A DNA stretch of 64,000 bases, taken from CTSoil-043 sp963821235 (GTDB lineage Bacteria > Chloroflexota > Limnocylindria > Limnocylindrales > CSP1-4). The notes under the pieces are model-generated. The model made no database searches, was not told where the DNA came from, and saw nothing but the letters and a program-made list of their open reading frames with translations. The stretch covers positions 744,001-808,000 of the forward strand of contig CAWGCS010000001.1 of assembly GCA_963821235.1 (NCBI GenBank), in the 5' to 3' direction. Of this stretch, positions 16,423 to 24,773 are shown piece after piece. Within the stretch, counting starts at the first letter, position 1; each line of letters starts with the position of its first letter. The position numbers and the translations under genes are program-made.

Positions 16423-18897
16423 TCAGCGGCCGTCCGCCATCGCCGGCGGCTGGTCGCCCGGGTAGGCGGGCGGCGGCGATGGGACGGCGAGAGGCTTGGT
16501 CTTCGGCCGGCCTCCGCCGGAGCCGGGCGCCTTGACGACGAGCGCCTTCGGCCGGCGGCGCAGAGCGGCGTCGAGGACCTGGTCCATGGAGTCGACGAGG
16601 ATGAGCTTGATCTGCTTGCGGATCTCCTCGGGGATGTCCCGGAGGTCCTTCTCGTTCTTCCTGGGCAGGATGACCATCCGGGCGCCGGAGAGGTGGGCGG
16701 CCAGGATCTTGCTCTTGAGGCCGCCGATCGGCAGGACCCGGCCGCGGAGGGTGATCTCGCCGGTCATCGCCACGTCCTTGCGGACGGGGATGCCGGTCAG
16801 CGCGCTCACCATCGCCGTGGCCATCGTGATCCCGGCCGACGGACCGTCCTTTGGGATGGCTCCAGCCGGGACGTGGATATGGAGGGTGTTCTTCTCGAAC
16901 ACCTCCCGCTCCACGCCGAGGCGGTTCTCGTTGGCCCGGATCCACGAGAGCGCGGCCCGTGCCGACTCCTTCATGACGTCGCCGAGCTGGCCGGTCAGGA
17001 TGAAGTCCTCGCGGCCCTCCATCTTGGTGACCTCGACGGCGACCACGTCCCCGCCGACCTCGGTCACGACCAGGCCGGTGGCGGCCCCCGTCTGGTCCTC
17101 GGACTCCAGCTCGCCGTACTCGAAGCGCGGCGGGCCGAGGTACTCGAGGAGCTTCCGGTCGTCGACGACGGTCTTGCGCTTGCGGCCCTCGACCACCTGG
17201 CGAGCGACCTTGCGCATGATGTTGGCGATCTCGCGCTCCAGGTTCCGGACGCCCGCTTCGTGGGTGTACGCCTGGACGAGCGTGACGAACGCCGCGTCCG
17301 TGAACTCGATCTGCTTGGCCGAGAGGCCGTGGTTCGTGAGCTGCTTGGGGACGAGGAACCGCTTCCCGATCTCGATCTTCTCCATCTGGGTGTAGCCGGG
17401 GAGGCCGATGACCTCCATCCGGTCACGCAGGGGGGGCGGGATCGGGTCGAGCAGGTTGGCGGTCGTGATGAAGAGGACCCTGCTGAGGTCGAACGGCACC
17501 TCCAGGTAGTTGTCCTGGAAGGAGTTGTTCTGCTCCGGGTCGAGGACCTCGAGGAGCGCCGACGAGGGGTCGCCCCGGAAGTCCATCCCCAGCTTGTCGA
17601 CCTCGTCGAGCATGAAGACGGGGTTGTTGGTGCCGGCCGTCTTGATGCTCTGGACGACGCGGCCGGGGAGGGCCCCGATGTAGGTCCGGCGGTGACCCCG
17701 GATCTCGGCCTCGTCGTGGACGCCGCCCAGGCTCATCCGGACGAACTTGCGGCCCATGGCCCGGGCGATGCTCTTGCCGAGCGAGGTCTTGCCCACGCCG
17801 GGCGGGCCGACGAAGCAGAGGATCGGGCTGCGGATGGTGTCGGCGAGGGCGCGGACGGCCAGGTACTCGAGGATCCGCTCCTTGATCTTCTCGAGGCCGT
17901 AGTGATCCACGTCCAGGATCTTGGCGGCCTCCCGGATGTCGAGGTTGTCGGTCGTGGCGGTGTTCCAGGGGAGCCCGACCAGCCAGTCCACGTAGGTCCG
18001 GATGACGCCGACCTCCGGGGAGGCGGAGGGGATCCGGCTCATCCGGTCGATCTCCTTGAGGGCGCGGGTGCGAACCTCCTCGGGCATCCCCGAGGCCTCG
18101 ACCTTCTCGCGCAGCTCATGGATCTCGGCCTGCTGGGGGTCGTCCTCGCCCAGCTCGCGCTGGATCGCCTTCAGCTGCTCGCGGAGGATGTACTCCCGCT
18201 GGGTCTTGTCCATCTCGGACTTGACCTCGCTCTGGATCTTCCCCTTGAGCTCGAGGATCTCGACCTGGCGAGCGAGGAACGCGGAGCAGAGCTTGAGCCG
18301 CTCGACGACGTCGATCGTCTCCAGGAGCTCCTGGCGCTGCTCGGTCGACATGTCCGGGCTGTAGGCGACCATGTCGGCCAGCAGGCCCGGCTCGGTGATG
18401 TTGCGGGCGGCCACGGCGGCCTCGGGCGGGATCGGCGCGCCCGACTGGACGTACTGCTCGACCTGCGCCTGGACGGTCTTGAGGAGCGCCTCGATCTCGA
18501 TGCCCGCCGGGTTGACGTCGGGCAGCTCCTCGACGCGCGCCCGGAGGTACGGGCTGGTCGAGGCGAAGCCGTGGAAGCGAAGGCGCCCCTGGCCCTGGAC
18601 GATCGCCCGAACCGTGCCGTCCTGGAGCTGGACGACCTGGGCGATCTTGGCAAGCGTGCCGACCTCGTAGAGCTCGGCGGGATCGGTGACTTCCTCGAGC
18701 TCGGCGCGTCGCTGCGTGACGAGGGCGATGAGGCTCCCCTCGGCGACCGCGGCGTTGAGCGCGTTGACGCTCTTCTCGCGGCCGACCTGGAGCGGCACGA
18801 TCATCTCGGGGAAGATCACGGTCTCGCGCAGGGCAACGAGCGGCAGCTCGCGGACCTGGGCGGACGGCCGGGCGGCGCCGGCCTTCGACTTCGGCAT
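16423..18897 (-). CDS. lon: ATP-dependent Lon protease
   Basis: Lon degrades misfolded and regulatory proteins in the cytoplasm. The 824-aa protein has the LAN substrate-binding domain (LPLVALRETVIFPEMIVPLQVGREKS), the AAA+ module with GPPGVGKTSLGKSIA and VFMLDEVDKLG, and the Ser-Lys catalytic dyad in KDGPSAGITMATAMVSAL and GGLKSKILAAHLSG. I chose ATG 18897, which has AGGAG eight bases ahead. The frame also opens at ATG 19077, overlapping the hspR stop, and would add 60 low-complexity Arg/Pro/Thr residues. The C-terminus has a Pro/Gly-rich extension. Confidence 0.95.
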   Translation of the reverse strand: MPKSKAGAARPSAQVRELPLVALRETVIFPEMIVPLQVGREKSVNALNAAVAEGSLIALVTQRRAELEEVTDPAELYEVGTLAKIAQVVQLQDGTVRAIVQGQGRLRFHGFASTSPYLRARVEELPDVNPAGIEIEALLKTVQAQVEQYVQSGAPIPPEAAVAARNITEPGLLADMVAYSPDMSTEQRQELLETIDVVERLKLCSAFLARQVEILELKGKIQSEVKSEMDKTQREYILREQLKAIQRELGEDDPQQAEIHELREKVEASGMPEEVRTRALKEIDRMSRIPSASPEVGVIRTYVDWLVGLPWNTATTDNLDIREAAKILDVDHYGLEKIKERILEYLAVRALADTIRSPILCFVGPPGVGKTSLGKSIARAMGRKFVRMSLGGVHDEAEIRGHRRTYIGALPGRVVQSIKTAGTNNPVFMLDEVDKLGMDFRGDPSSALLEVLDPEQNNSFQDNYLEVPFDLSRVLFITTANLLDPIPPPLRDRMEVIGLPGYTQMEKIEIGKRFLVPKQLTNHGLSAKQIEFTDAAFVTLVQAYTHEAGVRNLEREIANIMRKVARQVVEGRKRKTVVDDRKLLEYLGPPRFEYGELESEDQTGAATGLVVTEVGGDVVAVEVTKMEGREDFILTGQLGDVMKESARAALSWIRANENRLGVEREVFEKNTLHIHVPAGAIPKDGPSAGITMATAMVSALTGIPVRKDVAMTGEITLRGRVLPIGGLKSKILAAHLSGARMVILPRKNEKDLRDIPEEIRKQIKLILVDSMDQVLDAALRRRPKALVVKAPGSGGGRPKTKPLAVPSPPPAYPGDQPPAMADGR

Positions 18898-19066
18898 CTG
18901 GTTCTCCTGGGCCTCGGGCCCTGCGGGCCTCCGGGTGCTGCTGGCGGCCCGCGGCGTCCGCCCGGTCCGTGGGTTCGTCGTCTGCCGGCCGGTCGCCCGG
19001 CCGGGCTCCTTCGTGGTTCCTTCCGGTTCTGCCGCCGGCGTCCGGGGCCGCTCCGGCCGGGCGCGA

Positions 19067-19423
19067 TCACGAGCCATGGTGCCCGGCCGCCTCGACCGCC
19101 GCCCGCTCGTCGCGGGCGGCCCGTGTTCCTTCGTCGTAGAGCGCTTCGAGGATCCGCACGCCGAGGCGCTCCTCCAGCTCGAAGAGGATGCGGATCCCGG
19201 CGAGGTTCGCCCCGCGCTCCTGGGTCAGGTGTCGGATCCAGAGGATGCGGCGGATGTCTTCGTCGGAGTAGAGACGGATGTTCGTCGGCGTCCGCGCCGG
19301 CTCGATCAGGCCCTCGTCCTCGTAGATCCGGAGCGTCCGCGGGTGGACCGAGACGATCCGGGCGGCCACCGAGATGACGTAGACGGGACGGGTCGGGTCC
19401 CGATCGGGCCGGCTGCGGTACAC
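19067..19423 (-). CDS. hspR: HspR heat-shock repressor (MerR family)
   Basis: HspR represses heat-shock genes by binding HAIR inverted repeats, usually with DnaK as co-repressor. The winged-helix signature is clear: VYVISVAARIVSVHPRTLRIYEDEGLI, then RLYSDEDIRRILWIRHLTQERGANLAGI, followed by a short coiled coil. With GTG 19423 the product is 118 aa, matching the family and clearing the hsp20 stop by 13 nt; ATG 19483 is an alternative that would overlap hsp20 by 47 nt. A HAIR-like site lies in front of the cluster, implying autoregulation. Confidence 0.88.
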   Translation of the reverse strand: MYRSRPDRDPTRPVYVISVAARIVSVHPRTLRIYEDEGLIEPARTPTNIRLYSDEDIRRILWIRHLTQERGANLAGIRILFELEERLGVRILEALYDEGTRAARDERAAVEAAGHHGS

Positions 19424-19436
19424 GGGCGGCTGGCGA

Positions 19437-19931
19437 TCAGCGGGCCGAGCCGGCCCCGACGAGGTCTCGCTGGGCCTGCCCATCGCTGGTCGCCGAGATC
19501 TTGATCTGCTTCGGCTTGACCTCCTCCGCCTTGGGGATGCGGAGGGTCAGGAGGCCGTTCTCGAAGGACGCGGTGGCGCGGTCGCCGACGAGCCCCTTGG
19601 GGAGCTCGAGGGTCCGGCTGAAGCTGCCGCGGCGGATCTCGTTGAGGATCCAGGACTCCTCCTCGTGGCGCGACTCCTCCTTCGTCTCGCCGGAGATGGT
19701 GAGGGTCGACCCGGTGAGGGTGATGTCCACGTCCTCGGGGGTCCAGCCGGGGAGGCTCGCCTTCACGACCAGCTCGTCCGGGGTCGTCGTGATGTCGAGC
19801 GCGGGCTCGGCGCCGACCCCGACGGCGCGCCAGGCGCGCGGACGGAATGTCTCGTCGTCGAAGAGCCGGTCCATCGCGCGGCTGAGGGTGAAGAGCTCGT
19901 CGAACGGGCTCGCCCTGCGGATGATCGTCAT
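19437..19931 (-). CDS. Small heat-shock protein, Hsp20/alpha-crystallin family
   Basis: Small heat-shock proteins hold unfolding clients without ATP. The alpha-crystallin domain spans residues 45-140 of 164: PALDITTTPDELVVKASLPGWTPEDVDITL, then GSTLTISGETKEE, and the closing ASFENGLLTLRIPKAEEVKPKQIKI, with the A-x-x-x-n-GvL motif as FENGLLTLRIP and an IKI tail motif. ATG 19931 has GGAGGTG eight bases ahead. It is the first gene of the cluster, about 120 nt downstream of the HAIR-like promoter, so it should be the most strongly induced. Confidence 0.93.
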   Translation of the reverse strand: MTIIRRASPFDELFTLSRAMDRLFDDETFRPRAWRAVGVGAEPALDITTTPDELVVKASLPGWTPEDVDITLTGSTLTISGETKEESRHEEESWILNEIRRGSFSRTLELPKGLVGDRATASFENGLLTLRIPKAEEVKPKQIKISATSDGQAQRDLVGAGSAR

Positions 19932-19964
19932 GGTCTTGCACCTCCGTGGTGCGTCAGATGGCCA

Positions 19965-19983
19965 CTCGCGCCCCCGGCGCGAG
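19965..19983. promoter_or_regulatory. GC-rich hairpin in the hsp20 5' leader
   Basis: CTCGCGCC (19965-19972) and GGCGCGAG (19976-19983) form a perfect 8-bp stem with a CCC loop. It lies between the predicted transcription start near 20052 and the Shine-Dalgarno at 19939-19945. It does not cover the ribosome site, so it is not an obvious thermosensor; it may stabilise the mRNA. Confidence 0.4.
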
Positions 19984-20058
19984 GCGTCCGGCGCTGTGAT
20001 CGACGTCGCCGGCGTCCACATCAGACAGTGGCGCTGTGACGCTTCCGGACACGACCGG

Positions 20059-20089
20059 AGTCTAGAACCATGACAATAATGTTGTCAAG
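20059..20089 (-). promoter_or_regulatory. Heat-shock promoter overlapped by a HAIR-like HspR operator
   Basis: On the minus strand there is a consensus -35 TTGACA (20083-20088), 18-bp spacing, and a -10 TAGACT (20059-20064). Overlapping the -35 is CTTGACA-N7-TGTCATG (20069-20089), an almost perfect inverted repeat with the CTTG...CAAG frame and 7-bp gap of the HAIR element (CTTGAGT-N7-ACTCAAG). Since hspR is the second gene of the unit, repressor binding here would block RNA polymerase and autoregulate the cluster. Confidence 0.7.
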
Positions 20090-20130
20090 ACTTGGGTCAC
20101 GGCGACTGACAACTGGCGGCCCGGCCGAGG

Positions 20131-20799
20131 TCAGACCTCTGCCGAGGCCCCGATCAGCGACTCGTGGAGGGCCGGCTCGCACTCCGGGCGGCCAGTGGCG
20201 ATGACCCGGTCGCCGGCCCGCAGGACCGTGTCGGCGCGGACCGCCTGGGCCGTGTCGTCGCGGACGATGGCCACGATCGCGCAGCCGTCTGGGAGGTCGA
20301 TGTCCCGCGGATTGCGCCCGACCGCCGGCGAGCCCTCGTCGAGGTGGGCCTCGATCAGCTCGAAGTCGCCCGAGAGGGGGGCCAGGTGGAGCAGCTCGTG
20401 GACCGGGATGTCCTGCTCGATCGAGCCCAGGATCATCCGCGTCGGGGAGATCAGCTCGTCGACGCCGAGGTGCTTGAAGAGCGGCTCGTTCTTGGGGTTG
20501 TTGACCCGGGCGATCGTCTTGGGGACGGAGAAGTGATGCTTGGCCATCTGGCAGATCACGAGGTTGTCCTCGTCGTCGCCGGTGACCGCCGCGACGACGT
20601 CGGCGCGGTTCGCCCCGGCCTCCGCCAGCGCGCTCCCCTCGCAGCCGTCCTTGGCGACCACGATCGACCCGATCTCGTCGGCGATCTGGTCGGCCCGCCC
20701 GCGGTCCTTCTCCATGAGGACGACCTCGTGGCCGGATTCGCTCAGCTCCTTGGTCAGGTAGTAGCCGACCTTGCCGCCGCCCACGACCAGCACGAACAT
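20131..20799 (-). CDS. trkA: TrkA-type potassium uptake regulatory protein (RCK_N + RCK_C)
   Basis: TrkA proteins form the cytosolic nucleotide-gated ring of Trk/Ktr potassium channels. The 222-aa protein has the Rossmann RCK_N domain (FVLVVGGGKVGYYLTKELSESGHEVVLMEKD; a second conserved stretch AAVTGDDEDNLVICQMAK) and a C-terminal RCK_C ligand domain from about residue 140 (FELIEAHLDEGSPAVGR, DGCAIVAIVRDD, AGDRVIATG). It is encoded 3 nt after a second, shorter TrkA-like gene. No trkH/ktrB membrane subunit is inside the window; the nearest transporter is the KimA-like gene at 21865. Confidence 0.88.
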   Translation of the reverse strand: MFVLVVGGGKVGYYLTKELSESGHEVVLMEKDRGRADQIADEIGSIVVAKDGCEGSALAEAGANRADVVAAVTGDDEDNLVICQMAKHHFSVPKTIARVNNPKNEPLFKHLGVDELISPTRMILGSIEQDIPVHELLHLAPLSGDFELIEAHLDEGSPAVGRNPRDIDLPDGCAIVAIVRDDTAQAVRADTVLRAGDRVIATGRPECEPALHESLIGASAEV

Positions 20800-20802
20800 G
20801 GC

Positions 20803-21279
20803 TCAGGCCTCCCGCATGGCCGGCGTGGCGGCGTCGTGCTGATGCATGATCCCCTCGCGGATGGACGGCTCGCCGCTCACCGGCTTCCCCAGGGCGGCCA
20901 GCAGGGCGTCGGCCATCATCGTGGTGCGACAGATCGTCCCGATCCCCAGCTCGGCGTAGGCCTTCGCCCGCAGCGGGTCGTTGACCTTGGCGTAGACGCG
21001 GTGGATGCCGAGCGCCTCGAGCGCCATCTGGGCCGCCATGATGTTGCGGTTGTCGCCCTCCGTGAGGGCCAGGAAGAGGTCGGCACCCTCAGCCCCGGCG
21101 CGCCGCAGGGTGTCCTCGTCGGTGCCGTCGCCGCGGACGGCATTGCCCCGGAAGGCGGCCGGGAGGCGATCGAAGGCGCGGGTGACGTGATCGACGATCG
21201 TGACGTCGTGGCCGGCGGTCTCGAGCATCCGCGCCATCGTGGCGCCGACGCGGCCGCAGCCGACGATGACTGCTCTCAT
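20803..21279 (-). CDS. Short TrkA-N (RCK_N) protein
   Basis: This 158-aa protein is essentially one RCK_N Rossmann domain: MRAVIVGCGRVGATMARMLE, then TIVDHV, GDGTDEDTLRRAGAEGADLFLALT and NIMAAQMALEALG. The RCK_C half is missing, so it may hetero-assemble with the full TrkA next door. ATG 21279 overlaps the upstream UspA stop as ATGA, so the start is well supported. Tandem TrkA genes of this kind are common with Trk or Ktr potassium systems. Confidence 0.82.
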   Translation of the reverse strand: MRAVIVGCGRVGATMARMLETAGHDVTIVDHVTRAFDRLPAAFRGNAVRGDGTDEDTLRRAGAEGADLFLALTEGDNRNIMAAQMALEALGIHRVYAKVNDPLRAKAYAELGIGTICRTTMMADALLAALGKPVSGEPSIREGIMHQHDAATPAMREA

Positions 21280-21737
21280 GGACGGTATTCCTCGGGCATC
21301 GGCTCGCGCGCCACCCAGACGGCGCACGGCGCGTTCTTCAGGACGTAGGGGAGAGTCTTCCCGATGGCGAAGTCGCCGCCGAACCGCTTGCGGTAGGGCA
21401 GGCCCAGGACCAGCAGGTCGGCGGCGCGCTCGACCGCCTCGTCGACGAGGGCGGCGCCGACGTTGCGGGCCTGCACCAGGACCGCCTCGAGCTGGTAGCC
21501 GGCGTGCTCGGCCTGTGTCTCCGCCAAGTCGAGGACGCGCTGGGCGTCCTCGCTCGTTTCGGCGATGCTCGCGTCGAGCGGCTGGGTCCAGTCGATCTCG
21601 ACGACGTGGACCGCGACGACCTCGGCACGGGCGGGCTTGGCGAGGTCGAGGGCGAGGCGCAGGATGCGCGCGTCCGATGATCCGCCGTTCAGGGCCACGA
21701 CCATGCGGCCGTAGGCAGGCGTTTGCTTGTCGGGCAC
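21276..21737 (-). CDS. Universal stress protein (UspA) domain
   Basis: The 153-aa protein has the UspA fold: RMVVALNGGSSDARILRLALDLA at the start, AVHVVEIDW at the second strand, and the C-terminal LLVLGLPYRKRFGGDFAIGKTLPYVLKNAPCAVWV, which is a degenerate GxxG(9)G(S/T) nucleotide motif (G-DFAIGKT in place of G-SVA). Such proteins often sense nucleotides and gate transporters. The stop is coupled to the short TrkA gene, and the KimA-like transporter lies 127 nt upstream, giving a potassium-linked context by association. Confidence 0.8.
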   Translation of the reverse strand: MPDKQTPAYGRMVVALNGGSSDARILRLALDLAKPARAEVVAVHVVEIDWTQPLDASIAETSEDAQRVLDLAETQAEHAGYQLEAVLVQARNVGAALVDEAVERAADLLVLGLPYRKRFGGDFAIGKTLPYVLKNAPCAVWVAREPMPEEYRP

Positions 21738-21864
21738 GGGACGCGGCGGTCCTCCGGATCAGGTGCAGCGGGCGGCGAGCCATCCTCGACGCCATGCGCT
21801 GGTGCAACGTCACACGATAGCACCGCGCTCCCGTCCCGATGCCACCGCGGACGTGCGGGTCACG

Positions 21865-23823
21865 TCACTCTGAATCGGCGGGCTGCTTCTCGCGCCGCCG
21901 GAACGCCTCGGGCTCCTCGCGCCGGTACGGCACGTTCGTGACCACGGTGTTGGGACGGCCGAGCAAGGCCCGTCGGAGGGCTGTCGTCGACTGGTTGTAG
22001 AGAAGTCGCTCCCACCAGTGGCGCGGCAGGAACTCGGGGATCACGACGAAGGTGACCGGTGCCTCCTTGTCGGGTGGCCACGACTGGTCGAGGACGTCGA
22101 GGTAGGCCAGGAGCGGACCCGTGAGGGCCCGGTAGGGGCTCTCGACCACCACGAGGGGGACTCCAGGAACCTGGCGCTCCCAAGCGCTGCGGACCTCCTC
22201 CGCGTACTCGTGGTCGTCGGCGACCAGGACTGCACGGATGTCCTTGGCCATGCTTCGGCCCACGTTCACGGCCTGGACCACCGCTCGGTTGAGACCGCTG
22301 ACCGGGACCACGACCCGTTCATCGCGATGCGGCGCCGGCACGACCTGGTCCGGGCGGAGGGCGAGATGCGTACGCGACGCGGCGTACTGGCGATGGATGA
22401 AGGTGAAGACGGCGACCTGGGTGGGTATCAGGACGATCACCAGCCAGGCTCCATCGACGAACTTGACGCTCGTCACGACCAGGAGGACGACGAGCGTGAG
22501 GAGGCCCCCGCTGGCGTTGACCGCTGCCCTCCACCACCAGCCGGGCTCGCGGACCGCCAGCCAGTGGCGGACCATGCCGGTCTGCGACAGCGTGAAGCAG
22601 ACGAAGACACCGACGGAGTAGAGCGGGATCAGGGCGTGCGTGTCCCCCTGGAAGACGACGAGCAGGAGGGCGGCGATCGAGGCCAGGGCGATGATGCCCC
22701 ACGAGAAGGCCAGCCGGTCGCCGCGGAAGGCGAACTGGCGGGGCATGAACTCGTCCTGGGCGAGGATCGCGGCGAGCCGGGGGAAGGCGTTGAAGCTCGT
22801 GTTCACGGCGAGGAAGAGGATCAGCGCGGTCGAGGTCTGGAAGAGAACGAAGAGCGCCGAGCCGTTGCCGAAGATGGCCCCTGCCACCTGGGCCACGATC
22901 GTCGGTCCGCCCTCGGTCGTCGGCCGGATACCGAAGACGTCGGCCACGACCGTGATGCCGATGAAGAGCACCCCCAGCAGGATGGCCACGATGGTCATCG
23001 TGTTGGCCGCGTTCTTCGCCTCGGGTGGCTTGAAGGCCGGCACGCCGTTGGCGATGGCTTCAACGCCGGTGAGGGCAACGGACCCCCCGGCAAACGCACG
23101 CAGCAGCAGGAAGACGAGGAGGAAGCCGGTCACGTCGCCATTCCCGAGCGGGACGGCGTCCGCAGGGACGGCGACGGCGGTCGCCGTCCCCGTTGCGATC
23201 CGGGCCAGGCCCAGGCCGATCATCAGGAGCGCGAGCCCGACGAAGAGGTAGGTGGGGCTGGCGAACAGCAACCCGGCCTCGCGGAGGCCGCGGAGGTTGG
23301 CGACCGTGATGATGGCGATCGCTGCGATGGCGATCTCGATCCGCAGGTCGTACAGGGCCGGCACCACGGAGTACACCTGGGCGACCGCGGACGCCGTCGA
23401 CACCGCCACGGTCATGACGTAGTCGATCAGGAGCGCTGCCGCGGCCACCAGCCCGAGCTGCTGGGACAGGTTCTCGCGGGCCACGACGTACGCGCCGCCG
23501 CCTGACGGGTAGGCTCGACAGACCTGGCGATAGGAGAGGGAGACGACCGTCAGCAGCACGGCGATGGCGATCGCCACCGGGATCGAGAAGAGGACAGCGC
23601 TCGCGCCGGCGACCACCAGGACTCGCAGGATCTCCTCGGTGGCGTAGGCCGACGAGGAGATCGCGTCGGAGCTGAAGATCGGGAGCGCCAGCTTCTTCGG
23701 CAGCCGCTCGAAGGCCTCCTCCTCATTGGCGAGCCGCCGGCCGAACAGGAAGCGCCGGACCTGGCCCCAGGTCCGGCCGGCGCCCGTGGTCGGGGTGGTG
23801 GCGGCCTCCTTGGCGGTCAGCAT
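21865..23823 (-). CDS. APC-superfamily transporter, KimA/YdaO-like (probable potassium importer)
   Basis: The protein is 652 aa with about twelve membrane helices (residues ~45-460) and a soluble C-terminal ~150-residue domain. The N-terminus RRFLFGRRLANEEEAFERLPKKLALPIFSSDAISSSAYATEEIL is characteristic of the KimA/KUP-like branch of APC transporters, as is FAGGSVALTGVEAIANGVPAFKPPE. KimA is a high-affinity K+ importer; related proteins are often mis-called amino-acid permeases. Two TrkA/RCK genes and a UspA lie immediately downstream, supporting potassium. ATG 23823 is used; GTG 23925 is an upstream option. A TATAAC box near 23970-23975 may drive it. Confidence 0.82.
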   Translation of the reverse strand: MLTAKEAATTPTTGAGRTWGQVRRFLFGRRLANEEEAFERLPKKLALPIFSSDAISSSAYATEEILRVLVVAGASAVLFSIPVAIAIAVLLTVVSLSYRQVCRAYPSGGGAYVVARENLSQQLGLVAAAALLIDYVMTVAVSTASAVAQVYSVVPALYDLRIEIAIAAIAIITVANLRGLREAGLLFASPTYLFVGLALLMIGLGLARIATGTATAVAVPADAVPLGNGDVTGFLLVFLLLRAFAGGSVALTGVEAIANGVPAFKPPEAKNAANTMTIVAILLGVLFIGITVVADVFGIRPTTEGGPTIVAQVAGAIFGNGSALFVLFQTSTALILFLAVNTSFNAFPRLAAILAQDEFMPRQFAFRGDRLAFSWGIIALASIAALLLVVFQGDTHALIPLYSVGVFVCFTLSQTGMVRHWLAVREPGWWWRAAVNASGGLLTLVVLLVVTSVKFVDGAWLVIVLIPTQVAVFTFIHRQYAASRTHLALRPDQVVPAPHRDERVVVPVSGLNRAVVQAVNVGRSMAKDIRAVLVADDHEYAEEVRSAWERQVPGVPLVVVESPYRALTGPLLAYLDVLDQSWPPDKEAPVTFVVIPEFLPRHWWERLLYNQSTTALRRALLGRPNTVVTNVPYRREEPEAFRRREKQPADSE

Positions 23824-23989
23824 CCCCGGGCCGGTGTATCGGAAGTAGGGCGAGTGCGGTCGGTCGACCCGCACCCGCCGGTCGCCGACTTTGCGGCCCT
23901 GGAGTGGCCGCCGGCCGCCGATCACCTGGTCATGCCCGTCGTGCTGTCCCTGCCTCCCATGCCCGCGGAGTTATACACCACGCCGGACC

Positions 23990-24712
23990 CTAGAGACCGT
24001 GCGTCAGGCGGTCGGCCAGGCGGCGAGGGAGGCCCGCCGAGCGGATCTCCGCCTGGACCGCCTCCACGGGATAGGGGACCCGGCGCCAGGCCACCCGGCG
24101 CTCCCCCGTGTCGAGGATCATCGCGCCGGCCCGCGGGTCGCCGTCGCGCGGCTGGCCAACGCTGCCCGGGTTGAGGAGCACCCGCCGCTCGTCGAGGACA
24201 AGCTCCGACCCGTCGTCCGGCCTGAGCAGCTCCACGGCCCGCTCCCCCTGTCGCCACGCCACCGGGACGTGCGTGTGGCCGTGGAGGGCGTAGGGCGAGG
24301 TGAAGGCCTCGAAGCTGGCCCGAGCGGCCGACGCCGTCATCACGTACTCCCAGGTCGGGTCCCGCGGGCTGCCATGGACCAGCGTCGCCTCGCCGATCTC
24401 ACGCCGTTCCGGGAGGCTGCGCAGCCACGCGCGCGTCGGGGGCGTGATCCGGCGGGCCGTCCACTCGATCGCCGCCCGGGCGTCCGGGTTGAACATCTCG
24501 ACCTCGGCCCCGCCGAGGGCCGCGGCATCGTGATTGCCACGGACGCCGACCGCCCCGATCTCGCGCAGCCGGGCCACGACCTCGTCGGGATGAGGGCCGT
24601 AGCCGACCACGTCGCCGAGGTGCCAGACGGCGTCGACCTGGCCGAGCGCAGCCAGGACGGCCTCGAGGGCCGGGAGGTTGGAGTGGATGTCCGAGAGGAC
24701 CGCGATCCGCAT
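23990..24712 (-). CDS. Metallophosphoesterase (YfcE-like)
   Basis: A 240-aa calcineurin-like phosphoesterase. The metal-binding motifs are all visible: MRIAVLSDIHSNLPALEAVL (D-x-H), HLGDVVGYGPHP (GD), RGNHD (GNHD), LVHGSPRD and HGHTHVP (GHTH). The VGYGP-P spacing and the LNPGSVGQPRDGDPRA ending place it with the phosphodiesterases related to YfcE; the natural substrate is unknown. ATG 24712 stands eight bases behind a TACGCT box and no Shine-Dalgarno is needed. It is 61 nt downstream of rsmG. Confidence 0.85.
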   Translation of the reverse strand: MRIAVLSDIHSNLPALEAVLAALGQVDAVWHLGDVVGYGPHPDEVVARLREIGAVGVRGNHDAAALGGAEVEMFNPDARAAIEWTARRITPPTRAWLRSLPERREIGEATLVHGSPRDPTWEYVMTASAARASFEAFTSPYALHGHTHVPVAWRQGERAVELLRPDDGSELVLDERRVLLNPGSVGQPRDGDPRAGAMILDTGERRVAWRRVPYPVEAVQAEIRSAGLPRRLADRLTHGL

Positions 24713-24720
24713 CGCCACGG

Positions 24721-24726
24721 AGCGTA
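24721..24726 (-). promoter_or_regulatory. -10 box TACGCT before the metallophosphoesterase (leaderless type)
   Basis: TACGCT on the minus strand ends eight bases before ATG 24712, the same arrangement as at nine other starts in the window. Confidence 0.4.
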
Positions 24727-24773
24727 TCGCGGCGTCGGCGGGAGCGTCGGTCGAGTCGCCCTCCGCGGTCCCG

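Noticed and set aside
16693..19377. 894-codon plus-strand open frame across lon and hspR
   Set aside because: Antisense shadow of lon; no recognisable motif, and the minus strand carries complete Lon motifs.
23824..23989. c-di-AMP (ydaO/yuaA) riboswitch upstream of the KimA-like gene
   Set aside because: KimA genes often have one, but I could not find its conserved helices in the short leader; a covariance-model search would settle it.
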